From Neptuniibacter sp. (GTDB taxonomy: Bacteria; Pseudomonadota; Gammaproteobacteria; Pseudomonadales; Balneatricaceae): 8,101 nt of DNA. The stretch spans positions 1 to 8,101 of the forward strand of contig JAIBDV010000119.1 of NCBI GenBank assembly GCA_024686055.1, written 5' to 3'. A program made the translations under genes and the position numbers. Position 1 is the first letter of the stretch. Every line of letters starts with the position of its first letter. Below the pieces are notes generated by a model. That model was not told the DNA's origin and made no database searches. It saw only the letters and a program-made list of their open reading frames with translations. Positions 1 through 6,232 of this stretch are shown one piece after another.

Positions 1-300
1 GGGGCTTTGAACGCTACTTGATGTAACGACCTGGTTGCTGACAGCCTGCTCAGAAGCCGCTTCAGTGGCTTCCTGCATTGGGAGAGAGACCGCTTTACCC
101 TTCAGCGCCTGCTCAAACATATACTCACAAGCAGCAAGCAAACGCCCACCCGCAATGATTGCTACGCGGTGACAGCGAGTGCGCAAAGACCGATGAATTT
201 CACGCTTGCCAACGACTGTTCGCAACGCTTCAGGCACACGAATACGGAAGTAAAATATCGAAGATTTAGACAGCTGGAGGTATGCGGGAGTATGAGCCAC
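1..300 (-). CDS. Tyrosine recombinase (phage/island integrase), N-terminal part only
   Basis: The minus strand is open for 100 codons from a GTG at 300-298 to the window edge, so the gene is partial and its catalytic domain lies outside the window. The protein starts (M)AHTPAYLQLSKSSIFYFRI and continues with RVPEAL, a GKREIHRSLRTR stretch and an AGGRLLAA helix. The pattern 'YL..s...YFR.RVP..LR..vGkrEi.rSLrTr' is the N-terminal domain (DUF6538-like) found in front of the arm-binding and catalytic domains of many site-specific integrases. The family integrates and excises genomic islands and prophages. From residue ~75 a Gln/Glu/Ser-rich linker follows. An in-frame TAA lies eight codons upstream (324-322); AGG at 312-310 could be a ribosome site, so GTG is the likely start. 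The gene points away from ffs, whose 3' end lies about 84 bases upstream. Catalytic residues cannot be checked here, so the family call rests on the N-terminal domain. Confidence 0.8.
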   Translation of the reverse strand, partial: MAHTPAYLQLSKSSIFYFRIRVPEALRTVVGKREIHRSLRTRCHRVAIIAGGRLLAACEYMFEQALKGKAVSLPMQEATEAASEQAVSNQVVTSSSVQSP

Positions 301-324
301 GTGTACTAACCTGTGTACTAGTTA
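301..324. repeat. Tandem direct repeat GTGTACTA in front of the integrase start
   Basis: GTGTACTA occurs at 301-308 and again at 313-320, a 12-base period (GTGTACTAACCT then GTGTACTAGTTA). It abuts the GTG start of the integrase and sits between it and ffs. Such short tandem repeats near an integrase and its attachment site are often arm-type or excisionase/repressor binding sites; that role is inferred here. Confidence 0.5.
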
Positions 325-383
325 GGCGCACGGCAGATAGAAACTCAATAAATTCTAAGTAAAACAAGGAATTTCATATAATT

Positions 384-497
384 GGGGGCAGCTCCACCAG
401 CCACATCCCGGCACACACGACCACCGCTGTGGCTGCTCCCTTCCGGGCCTGACCAGGTTCACGGTTTAGTGTTGCGAGAGGACCAGCAGAGCTACCA
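384..497 (-). ncRNA. ffs: 4.5S RNA, signal recognition particle RNA
   Basis: This is the RNA of the bacterial signal recognition particle. It binds Ffh and directs ribosomes making membrane proteins to FtsY. On the minus strand the invariant domain IV is present: GGTCAGGCCCGGAAGGGAGC followed by AGCC (454-431), with the GGAA tetraloop at 444-441 and the asymmetric loop that contacts the Ffh M domain. The 3' part, GTGTGCCGGGATGTGGCTGG, matches the E. coli 4.5S 3' half closely. The ends form a long helix: GGTAGCTCTGCTGGT (496-482) pairs throughout, with G-U pairs, to the strand ending GGAGCTGCC (down to 387). The total of about 114 nt equals the E. coli length. The exact mature ends are inferred from pairing; the 5' end would be made by RNase P. 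No U-rich terminator follows the 3' end, where AT-rich sequence leads to the integrase gene. Confidence 0.95.
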
Positions 498-555
498 TCG
501 CGGTAGCGCCGAGAACTCAGCACCGTCCGTTGTCTTTCAACTCAGGACGGGGCGT

Positions 556-583
556 ATGTTAGCATCGTTTCAGTTGATTGCAA
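556..583 (-). promoter_or_regulatory. Promoter of ffs
   Basis: On the minus strand TTGCAA (583-578) and TAACAT (561-556) are separated by 16 bases, a good sigma-70 pair. The start point would be near 549, giving a leader of about 50 nt before the mature RNA. The leader contains two possible hairpins: CCGTCC/GGACGG (550-545 with 528-523) and GCTACC/GGTAGC (507-502 with 496-491). The second one includes the mature 5' end. Confidence 0.65.
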
Positions 584-645
584 GTTCTCTTTTCTATTTG
601 GAAACAAAAACATAGCGCAGTTCAACGGCGGGTCGCCCTGCCCGG

Positions 646-1959
646 TCAGGCGGGCTGTTTTGGCTCGCCGAAGGGTTCGGCGTCCGAGTCCAGATCGATG
701 CTGATATCCAGTTCGCTGGCGGCCTCCCGATCGTTGGCCAGTTCGTCTGCGGTGGGGAAGTTCACCATCTCATCCAGCTGATTGACGATGTATTCAGCAA
801 TCGGGATGGCGGAGGTGGCGGCCGGGGATGGCGCATTGCATACCACCAGCGCCCGGCTGGTTTTTTCAAACAGGAAGTCATCCACCAGGCTGCCATCCGG
901 GCGTACGGCCTGGGCACGGATACCGGCGGGCCAGGGTTGCAGGTCGGCCTGGGTCAGCTGGGGGCAGTATTTCTGTACCCGCGCCAGGTAGCCACGCGTA
1001 CTCAGGGAGTTGCGCAGCTCGTTGACGCTGGCCCCCAGGTGGCGGGCGATCAGTTTACGCAGGCCGCTGAAGCGCAACATGGCCAGGGTTTCTTTCAAGC
1101 TGAAGTCGGTTTTCTGATAGCCCTCGCGTTTAAACGCCAGCACCGCATTGGGGCCAACAGTGACACTGCCGTCGATCATCCGGGTCAGGTGAACGCCCAG
1201 GAACGGTAAACTCGGGTCCGGGATCGGGTAGATCAGATGGTTGACGATCTGGTTATGCTGCGCCGCCAGCTGGAAGTACTCACCCCGGAACGGGATGATA
1301 CGAAACGCCGGGGTGTTGCCCAGCATGCTGACCATGCGGTCCGACTGTAGTCCCGCGCAGGCGACCAGATAGCTGGCCTGTACCCGGTCCGTCTGACTAT
1401 AGGCGGTCACCCGGTCGTGAAAAGTTTCCAGTGAGCTGACCTGCATCTGATAGCGGATCTCGCCGCCAGCAGCGATAAACAGCTCCGCCATTTTGCGGCA
1501 GATACGGGCGTAATCAACAATCCCGGTGGACGGAACAAAGATCGCCCCCACGCCACGGATGCCCGGTTCACGGGCTTGCAGCTGGGCCTGGTCCAGCACT
1601 TCAATCTCAAGTTTATTCTCGGCACAGCGGCTGATCAGGGTCTGCATCCGCGCCAGCTCGGTGGCGTCGGTGGCTACCAGCAGCTTGCCGCAGTTGTCAT
1701 AAGGGATCTGATGCTGATCACAGAACGCGCGGGTGGCCTGGTTGCCCGCCTTGCAGAACTGCGCTTTCAGACTGCCGGGGCTGTAGTAAACACCGGCATG
1801 AATCACCCCGGAATTACGCCCGGTCTGATGCCGGGCCGGGCCCTCTTCTTTCTCCAGCAGCACGATGGTGCGGCCCGGATAGCGCTGTTGCAGCTCCAGC
1901 GCTGTGGCCAGCCCCAGGATACCGCCGCCTATCAGCATAAAATCGTAAATGGGTCTCAT
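646..1959 (-). CDS. lhgO: L-2-hydroxyglutarate oxidase (FAD-dependent)
   Basis: LhgO oxidises L-2-hydroxyglutarate to 2-oxoglutarate and passes electrons to the respiratory chain through FAD at the inner membrane. It recycles the 2-hydroxyglutarate formed by side reactions or, with CsiD, by glutarate breakdown; no csiD is in this window. The protein begins MRPIYDF and has the FAD-binding GGGILG motif at residues ~11-16, the ribose-contacting Glu in LLEKE, then the family signature HQTGRNSGVIHAGVYYSPGS. The later blocks PFRGEYF, VNHLIYPIPDPSLPFLGVH, VGPNAVLAFKREGY, LQPWPAGIRAQAV and CNAPSPAATSAIPI are nearly identical to E. coli LhgO (YgaF). The start at 1959 is preferred because GGAG (1969-1966) lies 6 bases upstream; an ATG six codons earlier (1977) has no such site and would add residues absent from E. 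coli. Length is 437 aa against 422, the excess being an acidic C-terminal tail (DISIDLDSDAEPFGEP). No clear terminator follows. Confidence 0.95.
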   Translation of the reverse strand: MRPIYDFMLIGGGILGLATALELQQRYPGRTIVLLEKEEGPARHQTGRNSGVIHAGVYYSPGSLKAQFCKAGNQATRAFCDQHQIPYDNCGKLLVATDATELARMQTLISRCAENKLEIEVLDQAQLQAREPGIRGVGAIFVPSTGIVDYARICRKMAELFIAAGGEIRYQMQVSSLETFHDRVTAYSQTDRVQASYLVACAGLQSDRMVSMLGNTPAFRIIPFRGEYFQLAAQHNQIVNHLIYPIPDPSLPFLGVHLTRMIDGSVTVGPNAVLAFKREGYQKTDFSLKETLAMLRFSGLRKLIARHLGASVNELRNSLSTRGYLARVQKYCPQLTQADLQPWPAGIRAQAVRPDGSLVDDFLFEKTSRALVVCNAPSPAATSAIPIAEYIVNQLDEMVNFPTADELANDREAASELDISIDLDSDAEPFGEPKQPA

Positions 1960-1995
1960 CGTCTGCTCCGCATCCATCGCCGTCTCAATAACGCG

Positions 1996-2023
1996 AGTAT
2001 ACCTGATCAGCGCCCGGCGTTAA
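1996..2023 (-). promoter_or_regulatory. Promoter of lhgO
   Basis: Minus-strand TTAACG (2023-2018) and TATACT (2001-1996) with a 16-base spacer form a good sigma-70 promoter. Transcription would start near 1989, about 30 bases before the preferred ATG at 1959. Confidence 0.6.
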
Positions 2024-2057
2024 TGCCAGTAAACAGAGGGAAAGCAGCCAACGGTGG

Positions 2058-2085
2058 TTGTCCAGACCGACCGCTATGCCATAAT
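2058..2085 (+). promoter_or_regulatory. Probable promoter of the prephenate dehydratase gene
   Basis: TTGTCC (2058-2063) and CATAAT (2080-2085) are 16 bases apart. Transcription would start near 2092 and leave a leader of about 70 nt. I see no leader peptide rich in Phe codons and no attenuator terminator, so the classical E. coli pheA attenuation is not evident. Confidence 0.5.
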
Positions 2086-2115
2086 GTGCGCCCGAGATTA
2101 ACCGCGCAGCGCAGT

Positions 2116-2132
2116 TTTCGTGATTTACGAAA
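2116..2132. repeat. Inverted repeat TTTCGT-N5-ACGAAA in the pheA leader
   Basis: Perfect 6-base arms (2116-2121 and 2127-2132) surround GATTT, 28 bases before the ATG at 2161. It could be an operator or a small hairpin in the leader RNA; no U-run follows, so it is not a terminator. Confidence 0.4.
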
Positions 2133-2160
2133 GGCGCGCGCACTGAACGGTGCTGACACC

Positions 2161-3030
2161 ATGAACACTGCGAAAAAGATCATCGCGTACCAGGGCGAAC
2201 CTGGTGCTTACTCTCACCTCTCCTGCCGCCACGCGCACCCGGAGATGGAGGCCGTTGCCTGCGAGACCTTTTCGGATGCGATGTTTATGGTCGAGCGCGG
2301 TGAAGCGGCGCTCGCGATGATCCCGCTGGAAAACTCCACGGCAGGCCGGGTAGAAGAGATCTACCGGCTGATCCCGCAAACCAGCCTGTACATCGTCGGT
2401 GAGCATTTTGAGCCGGTCAATCACTGCCTGCTGGCGCTGCCTGGCGTCACCGTGGACGAGCTGAAAACCGTCTCCTCCCATCCTCAGGCTCTGGCCCAGT
2501 GTGATGGCCACCTGAAAGAGCTGGGTCTCAAGCCCATTGCCGCGCTGGATACCGCCGGTTCTGCCAATGCCCTGCTAACCCGTGGCAACCGCAGCCACGG
2601 TGCCATCGCCTCCAGCCTGGCCGCCGAGCTGTACGGGCTGGATATTCTGCAGGATTACTTTCAGGATAAAACCGGCAATACCACCCACTTCCTGATTCTG
2701 GCCCGCGACAGCCATATGCCTGAGCGCACTGCCGATACCCGGTTCATCACCACCCTGCTGTTTACCGTGCGCAACATCCCGGCCGCGCTGTACAAGGCAC
2801 TGGGCGGTTTTGCCACCAATAATGGCAATATCGTCAAGCTGGAAAGCTATATGGCCTCCGACACCATGAAAGCCACCAGCTTTCACCTGGATGTGGTAGG
2901 CCATCCGCAGGACCCGGATATGAAACACGCCCTTAAAGAGCTGGAGTATTTCAGTAAAGGGCTGCGCATTATGGGCACCTATCCGGCCCACCCATTCCGC
3001 GACAAAGGCGACCTGATTCTGGACGACTGA
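2161..3030 (+). CDS. pheA: Prephenate dehydratase, stand-alone with ACT domain
   Basis: The enzyme decarboxylates and dehydrates prephenate to phenylpyruvate, the committed step to phenylalanine, in the cytosol. The 289-residue protein starts MNTAKKIIAYQGEPGAYSH, the typical substrate-domain start. AMIPLENSTAGRV (~57-69), the CLLALPGV and SSHPQALAQC blocks and AAELYGLDIL follow. The catalytic-Thr motif reads NTTHF (173-177), with Thr175 in the catalytic position but His176 where the family usually has Arg (TRF). An ACT regulatory domain follows from ~195: IPAALYKALGGFA matches the 'GALV' phenylalanine-site region and KLESYM stands in for ESRP, so feedback inhibition by phenylalanine is likely. 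There is no N-terminal chorismate mutase, unlike the fused E. coli P-protein; the sequence style recalls alphaproteobacterial enzymes. The start is chosen where homology begins; the frame stays open far upstream over lhgO, which is not coding. The ribosome site is weak. The gene has its own terminator. Confidence 0.95.
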   Translation: MNTAKKIIAYQGEPGAYSHLSCRHAHPEMEAVACETFSDAMFMVERGEAALAMIPLENSTAGRVEEIYRLIPQTSLYIVGEHFEPVNHCLLALPGVTVDELKTVSSHPQALAQCDGHLKELGLKPIAALDTAGSANALLTRGNRSHGAIASSLAAELYGLDILQDYFQDKTGNTTHFLILARDSHMPERTADTRFITTLLFTVRNIPAALYKALGGFATNNGNIVKLESYMASDTMKATSFHLDVVGHPQDPDMKHALKELEYFSKGLRIMGTYPAHPFRDKGDLILDD

Positions 3031-3051
3031 GTCCAGCCCAGGCCCCACACT

Positions 3052-3083
3052 ACAGCCCCGCCCGCGCGGGGCTGTTCTGTTTT
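3052..3083 (+). terminator. Rho-independent terminator after pheA
   Basis: A perfect 10-base stem ACAGCCCCGC / GCGGGGCTGT (3052-3061, 3066-3075) with loop CCGC is followed by TCTGTTTT. It lies 21 bases after the pheA stop codon. Confidence 0.85.
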
Positions 3084-3109
3084 AGCCCGCCAGACAGCCC
3101 GTTTACATG

Positions 3110-3159
3110 GCTGCGCACAGGTATTGCTGCAGTCGCATATGACCTGACAGGTGCGCAGC
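3110..3159. repeat. Inverted repeat GCTGCGCAC ... GTGCGCAGC
   Basis: Perfect 9-base arms at 3110-3118 and 3151-3159 flank a 32-base interior that has further partial symmetry (AGGT at 3119-3122, ACCT at 3142-3145). It lies between the pheA terminator and the candidate small-RNA promoter. It may be a hairpin or cruciform or a regulator site; it resembles neither a terminator nor the REP repeats at the right edge. Confidence 0.45.
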
Positions 3160-3193
3160 AAAGGGCTATATAAGACAACACGAAAGTATTATT

Positions 3194-3221
3194 TTGCAGT
3201 GCACAAAAAGTCTGCCATACT
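3194..3221 (+). promoter_or_regulatory. Promoter of candidate small RNA
   Basis: TTGCAG (3194-3199) and CATACT (3216-3221) are 16 bases apart, and the -10 is preceded by TGC, an extended -10 feature. It faces a gene-free stretch ending in a strong terminator on the same strand. Confidence 0.55.
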
Positions 3222-3227
3222 TCAGCT

Positions 3228-3341
3228 GCGTTTGAAGTTTCAGGCAGTATCTCGAAATGACAGCCGCATCCCTTTTTTAACTCTGGCCACTCTAAGAGTT
3301 AACGTATTTTCAGCCCTCCGCTGTTCGGAGGGCTTTTTTTT
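3228..3341 (+). ncRNA. Candidate small regulatory RNA (unrecognised)
   Basis: About 114 bases lie between a good promoter (3194-3221) and a strong plus-strand terminator (3312-3341). No plausible coding frame with a ribosome site is present, and pheA upstream already has its own terminator. The predicted RNA has a C/U-rich single-stranded stretch (GCATCCCTTTTTT, 3266-3278), a hairpin TTAACTCT / AGAGTTAA (3277-3284, 3295-3302, 10-base loop) and a terminator hairpin ending in eight U residues. This architecture is usual for Hfq-dependent small RNAs. I do not recognise the family, and the target is unknown. The start is estimated from the promoter; the call is an inference from signals, not from homology. 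Confidence 0.45.
3312..3341 (+). terminator. Strong rho-independent terminator (plus strand)
   Basis: A perfect 9-base stem AGCCCTCCG / CGGAGGGCT (3312-3320, 3326-3334) with loop CTGTT runs into a T-run at 3334-3341. On the minus strand the hairpin would be followed by GAAAATACG with no T-run, so it does not serve the convergent ercS as a normal intrinsic terminator. Confidence 0.85.
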
Positions 3342-3354
3342 GCCTGTGGTCTCT

Positions 3355-5085
3355 CTACCCCATCAGCAGATGGGTTAACAACGCCCGCAACTTGCCCGGC
3401 TTCACCGGTTTGTTAAGCATAGGCAGCCCCTGCTCCCGATAGTGCCGTCGGGCACTGTCACTGCGATCCGCGGTGATCAGCATCGCCGGTATCTCTCCCA
3501 GCACCGCCCGCACCGCTGCGATGGCGTCAGTACCCACCTGCTGATTATTCAGGTGGTAATCCGCCAGAATAACATCCGGTTTATAACCCTCTGCGCACGC
3601 CGCCAGCGCCTGGGCCTGATCTTCAGCCAGGGTAACCGTGGCACCCCACTGGGTCAGCAGGGTGTGCATGCTGACGAGGATATTCTCATCGTTATCGATC
3701 ACCAGACACTGGCTGCCCTCCAGGCTGTCCAGCACCGGGGTCAGTTCACCGGCAGGCAGCACCGCCTGAGGGTTGGCCACCAGCGGTACGGTCACGGAAA
3801 ACATGGAGCCCCGGCCTGGTCGAGAACTGACATTGATCGGATGCTGCAGCACTCCGGCAATACGTTCGACAATCGCCAGCCCCAGCCCCACGCCTTTGCG
3901 CTCTCCCTGGCTGTGGCATTCAAGCTGCTGGAACGCCTGGAAAATATCCTCCAGCCGGTTGGCCGGAATACCATCGCCGCTATCCCACACCTGCAAACAG
4001 AGCTGGTCGCCTTCGCGCCGATAGCCCAGCAATACCCGGCCTTCCGTGGTGTATCGCACCGCATTGGTCAGCAGGTTACGCAGAACCCGCAGCAACAGCC
4101 GCATATCCGAGTGGATCACCAGATCGGCACTGCGCACCCGCAACTGTAATCCGGCCTCGGCAGCCAGCGGCTGAAACTCGGCCTGCAGCGTCTCAAACAG
4201 GCAGTTAAGGCTGAAATCCATGGGGTCCGGCTGTACACCGTTCTGATCCAGCCGGGCGATATCCAGCAGATCGGTCAGCAGCTGTTCGGCCCCTTCCAGC
4301 GCCATATGCACCCGCCCGACCAGGTGGTTTTCCTGGGGGCCAATATCACGCTCCAGCAAAGCAGCCACCAGTAACCGCGCCGCGTTCATCGGTTGTAGCA
4401 GATCATGACTGGCAGCGGCCAGGTATTTATCTTTACTCTGATTAGCCTGCTCTGCCGCCTGTACGGCAACATGCAGCTGCTGTTCGATCTGTTAGCGTTC
4501 GGTGATCTCCAGCCGTAGCTGGTCGTTAAGGCGGGTCAGTTCAGCGGTGCGGGCGTCCACCCGGCTCTCCAGGATCTCATTCAGCTGCCGCAGGTTACGC
4601 TGATCCTGCACCCGCTCGGTCACATCCTGAATACAGGCTTCCACCAGCGGCACGCCGTCTTCATCCTTGAGCAGCACATTAAGCGCCACATCACGCAGCT
4701 CGCCATCAGCCCGGCGAATGCGGGTTTCATAGCCACGTACCAGGCCTCGCTCCTGCAGTAATGACACCAGCAGTGCGTAGCTGGCCGGGGTTTCAAACAG
4801 CTGACGCAGATCTGGCACCTGCTGACGCAAACGTTGCTGATCAGCATAGCCACACAGGTGTGCCATGGCCGGGTTGGCATCCACCAGCTGGCCCTCCAGG
4901 CTGGCCTGGAAGATACCGTGCAGGGCGTTATCGAACAGCCATTTATAGTGGTTACGCTCCGCTTCCAGCTGCTCAATGGTGGTGGCCAGCTCGGCATGGT
5001 AGGTCTTGCGAACAGAGTGGTTGCCCAGCCCGATCAGATCTTCAAAATTAGCCGTTGTTACCGCCGCCTCAGAACGCTTCTTCAT
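3355..5085 (-). pseudogene. ercS: ErcS-type PAS hybrid sensor histidine kinase, interrupted by an in-frame stop
   Basis: This encodes a soluble hybrid sensor kinase with no membrane segments. It has a coiled N-terminus; a PAS domain (~40-160: WLFDNALHGIFQASLEGQ through CIQDVTERV); a coiled linker; a phosphoacceptor helix LAAASHDLLQPMNAARLL (His at codon ~227); an ATPase domain with RNLLTNAVRY, DSGDGIP and GVGLGLAIVERI; and a receiver domain (CLVIDNDE, phosphorylatable Asp in VILADYHL, Lys in LNKPVKP). The SHDLLQP style and the position right after ercA match Pseudomonas ErcS/ErcS', which act in control of ethanol oxidation. Codon 198 (4494-4492) is TAA, splitting the frame into 197 residues (PAS part) and the rest. 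The first ATG after the stop (4389) is two codons beyond the H-box HDLLQP, so a restart there lacks the phosphorylated histidine. The start at 5085 is chosen because GAGG lies 6 bases before it; it overlaps the ercA end by 17 bases. Apart from the TAA both parts look intact. Confidence 0.85.
4492..4494 (-). other. Premature TAA stop within ercS
   Basis: The reading frame is ...GAG ATC ACC GAA CGC TAA CAG ATC GAA CAG... and continues open in the same frame to the natural TAG at 3357-3355. One substitution (for example CAA to TAA, or AAA to TAA) explains it; no frameshift is needed. A sequencing error is an alternative. Confidence 0.85.
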
Positions 5086-6232
5086 AAACCGCCTCAACAT
5101 CGCGCTGATTGGATTTACGCGGGTTGGTCACAATACAGGGGTCGCTCAGCGCTTTGCGTGATAGCACCGGGATATCACTGAGGCTGACACCCGACTCGGC
5201 CAGGCCCTGGGTCAGCCCGACATCGGCCTTCAGGCCAATCACCCGCGCCATTAATCGCTGGCGGATCTCGGCGCTGTTCAATCCGCGCAGGTCCAGCCCC
5301 ATGGCATCGGCGACAACCTTGAAGCGATCTTCGGCATGGCGATAATTAAAGTCAATCACATGCTCCAGCAACATGGCGTTACACAGACCGTGGGGCAGAT
5401 CGAGGAAACCGCCCAGGCTGTGGGACATGGCATGCACCGCCCCCAGAATGGCATTGGAAAACGCCAGCCCGGCTTTCATGGAGCCCAGCATCACCTGCTC
5501 ACGCAGTTTGATGTCCAGCGGGTTGTTCACCAGCGCCACCAGATTGTTATTGAGCAGCCGGATGGCATCCAGCGCGTGCATATCGGTCAGCGGCCCGGCT
5601 CCGGTGGAGACAAACGCCTCGATGGCATGCACCAGCGCATCAACCCCGGTACAGGCGGTCAGAAACGGGTCCATGGTGGCGGTGGTTTCAGGATCGATCA
5701 GCGCTACATCGGGCACCACCGCTTTGGAGACAATGGAGATTTTCATCATCGCCTGTTTGTCGGTGATGATGGCAAACTGCGAGACATCCGCTGAGGTGCC
5801 TGCCGTGGTCGGGATAAACACCAGCGGTGGAATAGACACCCGGATGGTATCGACCCCTTCAAAGTCGAGAATGCTGCCACCGTGGGCGCTGACGATGCCG
5901 ATACCTTTGGCGCAGTCCATCGGGCTGCCGCCGCCAACGGCCACAATCACATTGCACTGCTGCTCGGCGTATAACGCAGCCCCAGCAGCGACCTCTTCGG
6001 CACGGGGGTTTGGCGACACATCCGTGAAAATGGCACAGGGGATACCCTGACCTTCCAGGTGCTGCTGGATATCTGCCACCCAGCCCGCCGCTACGACGCC
6101 CGGGTCTGACACCAGCAGGACTTTACGCGCACCAAAGTTACGCGCGTAGTTCGCCACCGCGTGGCGCGCGCCTGCACCGAAGATAATCTCCGGTGATACA
6201 AATTTTCGCAGACTTGAGACATCTGTCGTCAT
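5069..6232 (-). CDS. ercA: Iron-containing alcohol dehydrogenase ErcA
   Basis: This is a type III (Fe-dependent) alcohol dehydrogenase of 387 residues. The family oxidises or reduces short-chain alcohols and aldehydes with NAD(P); the Pseudomonas homologue ErcA is associated with regulation of ethanol oxidation. Seen in the sequence: the nucleotide-binding GGGSPMDCAKGIG (~100-112), the FIPTTAGTSADVSQFA block, the metal ligands Asp and His of DALVHAIEAF, and the His-rich signature VHAMSHSLGGFLDLPHG, whose first and last His are the other two ligands by comparison with FucO. The start at 6232 (MTTDVSSLRKFVSPEI) follows AGGGA by 9 bases; an ATG 13 codons upstream has no support. The 3' end overlaps the start of ercS by 17 bases, so the two are co-transcribed and probably translationally coupled. 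With ErcS broken, ErcA may have lost its regulatory partner. Substrate cannot be told from the sequence. Confidence 0.92.
   Translation of the reverse strand: MTTDVSSLRKFVSPEIIFGAGARHAVANYARNFGARKVLLVSDPGVVAAGWVADIQQHLEGQGIPCAIFTDVSPNPRAEEVAAGAALYAEQQCNVIVAVGGGSPMDCAKGIGIVSAHGGSILDFEGVDTIRVSIPPLVFIPTTAGTSADVSQFAIITDKQAMMKISIVSKAVVPDVALIDPETTATMDPFLTACTGVDALVHAIEAFVSTGAGPLTDMHALDAIRLLNNNLVALVNNPLDIKLREQVMLGSMKAGLAFSNAILGAVHAMSHSLGGFLDLPHGLCNAMLLEHVIDFNYRHAEDRFKVVADAMGLDLRGLNSAEIRQRLMARVIGLKADVGLTQGLAESGVSLSDIPVLSRKALSDPCIVTNPRKSNQRDVEAVYEEAF

Noticed and set aside
382..615. Plus-strand 77-codon frame over ffs
   Set aside because: It is the reverse strand of the SRP RNA gene and its promoter; no ribosome site and no homology.
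1576..2160. In-frame upstream extension of the prephenate dehydratase (195 codons)
   Set aside because: It is antisense to the 5' part of lhgO and its promoter, has no family resemblance, and homology begins exactly at the ATG at 2161.
3151..3378. Plus-strand frame of 75 codons across the intergenic region
   Set aside because: It crosses the small-RNA promoter and a strong terminator, and has no ribosome site.
4492..4500. Programmed readthrough of the ercS stop
   Set aside because: The context TAA CAG ATC does not match a known strong readthrough signal; a plain nonsense mutation or error is simpler.
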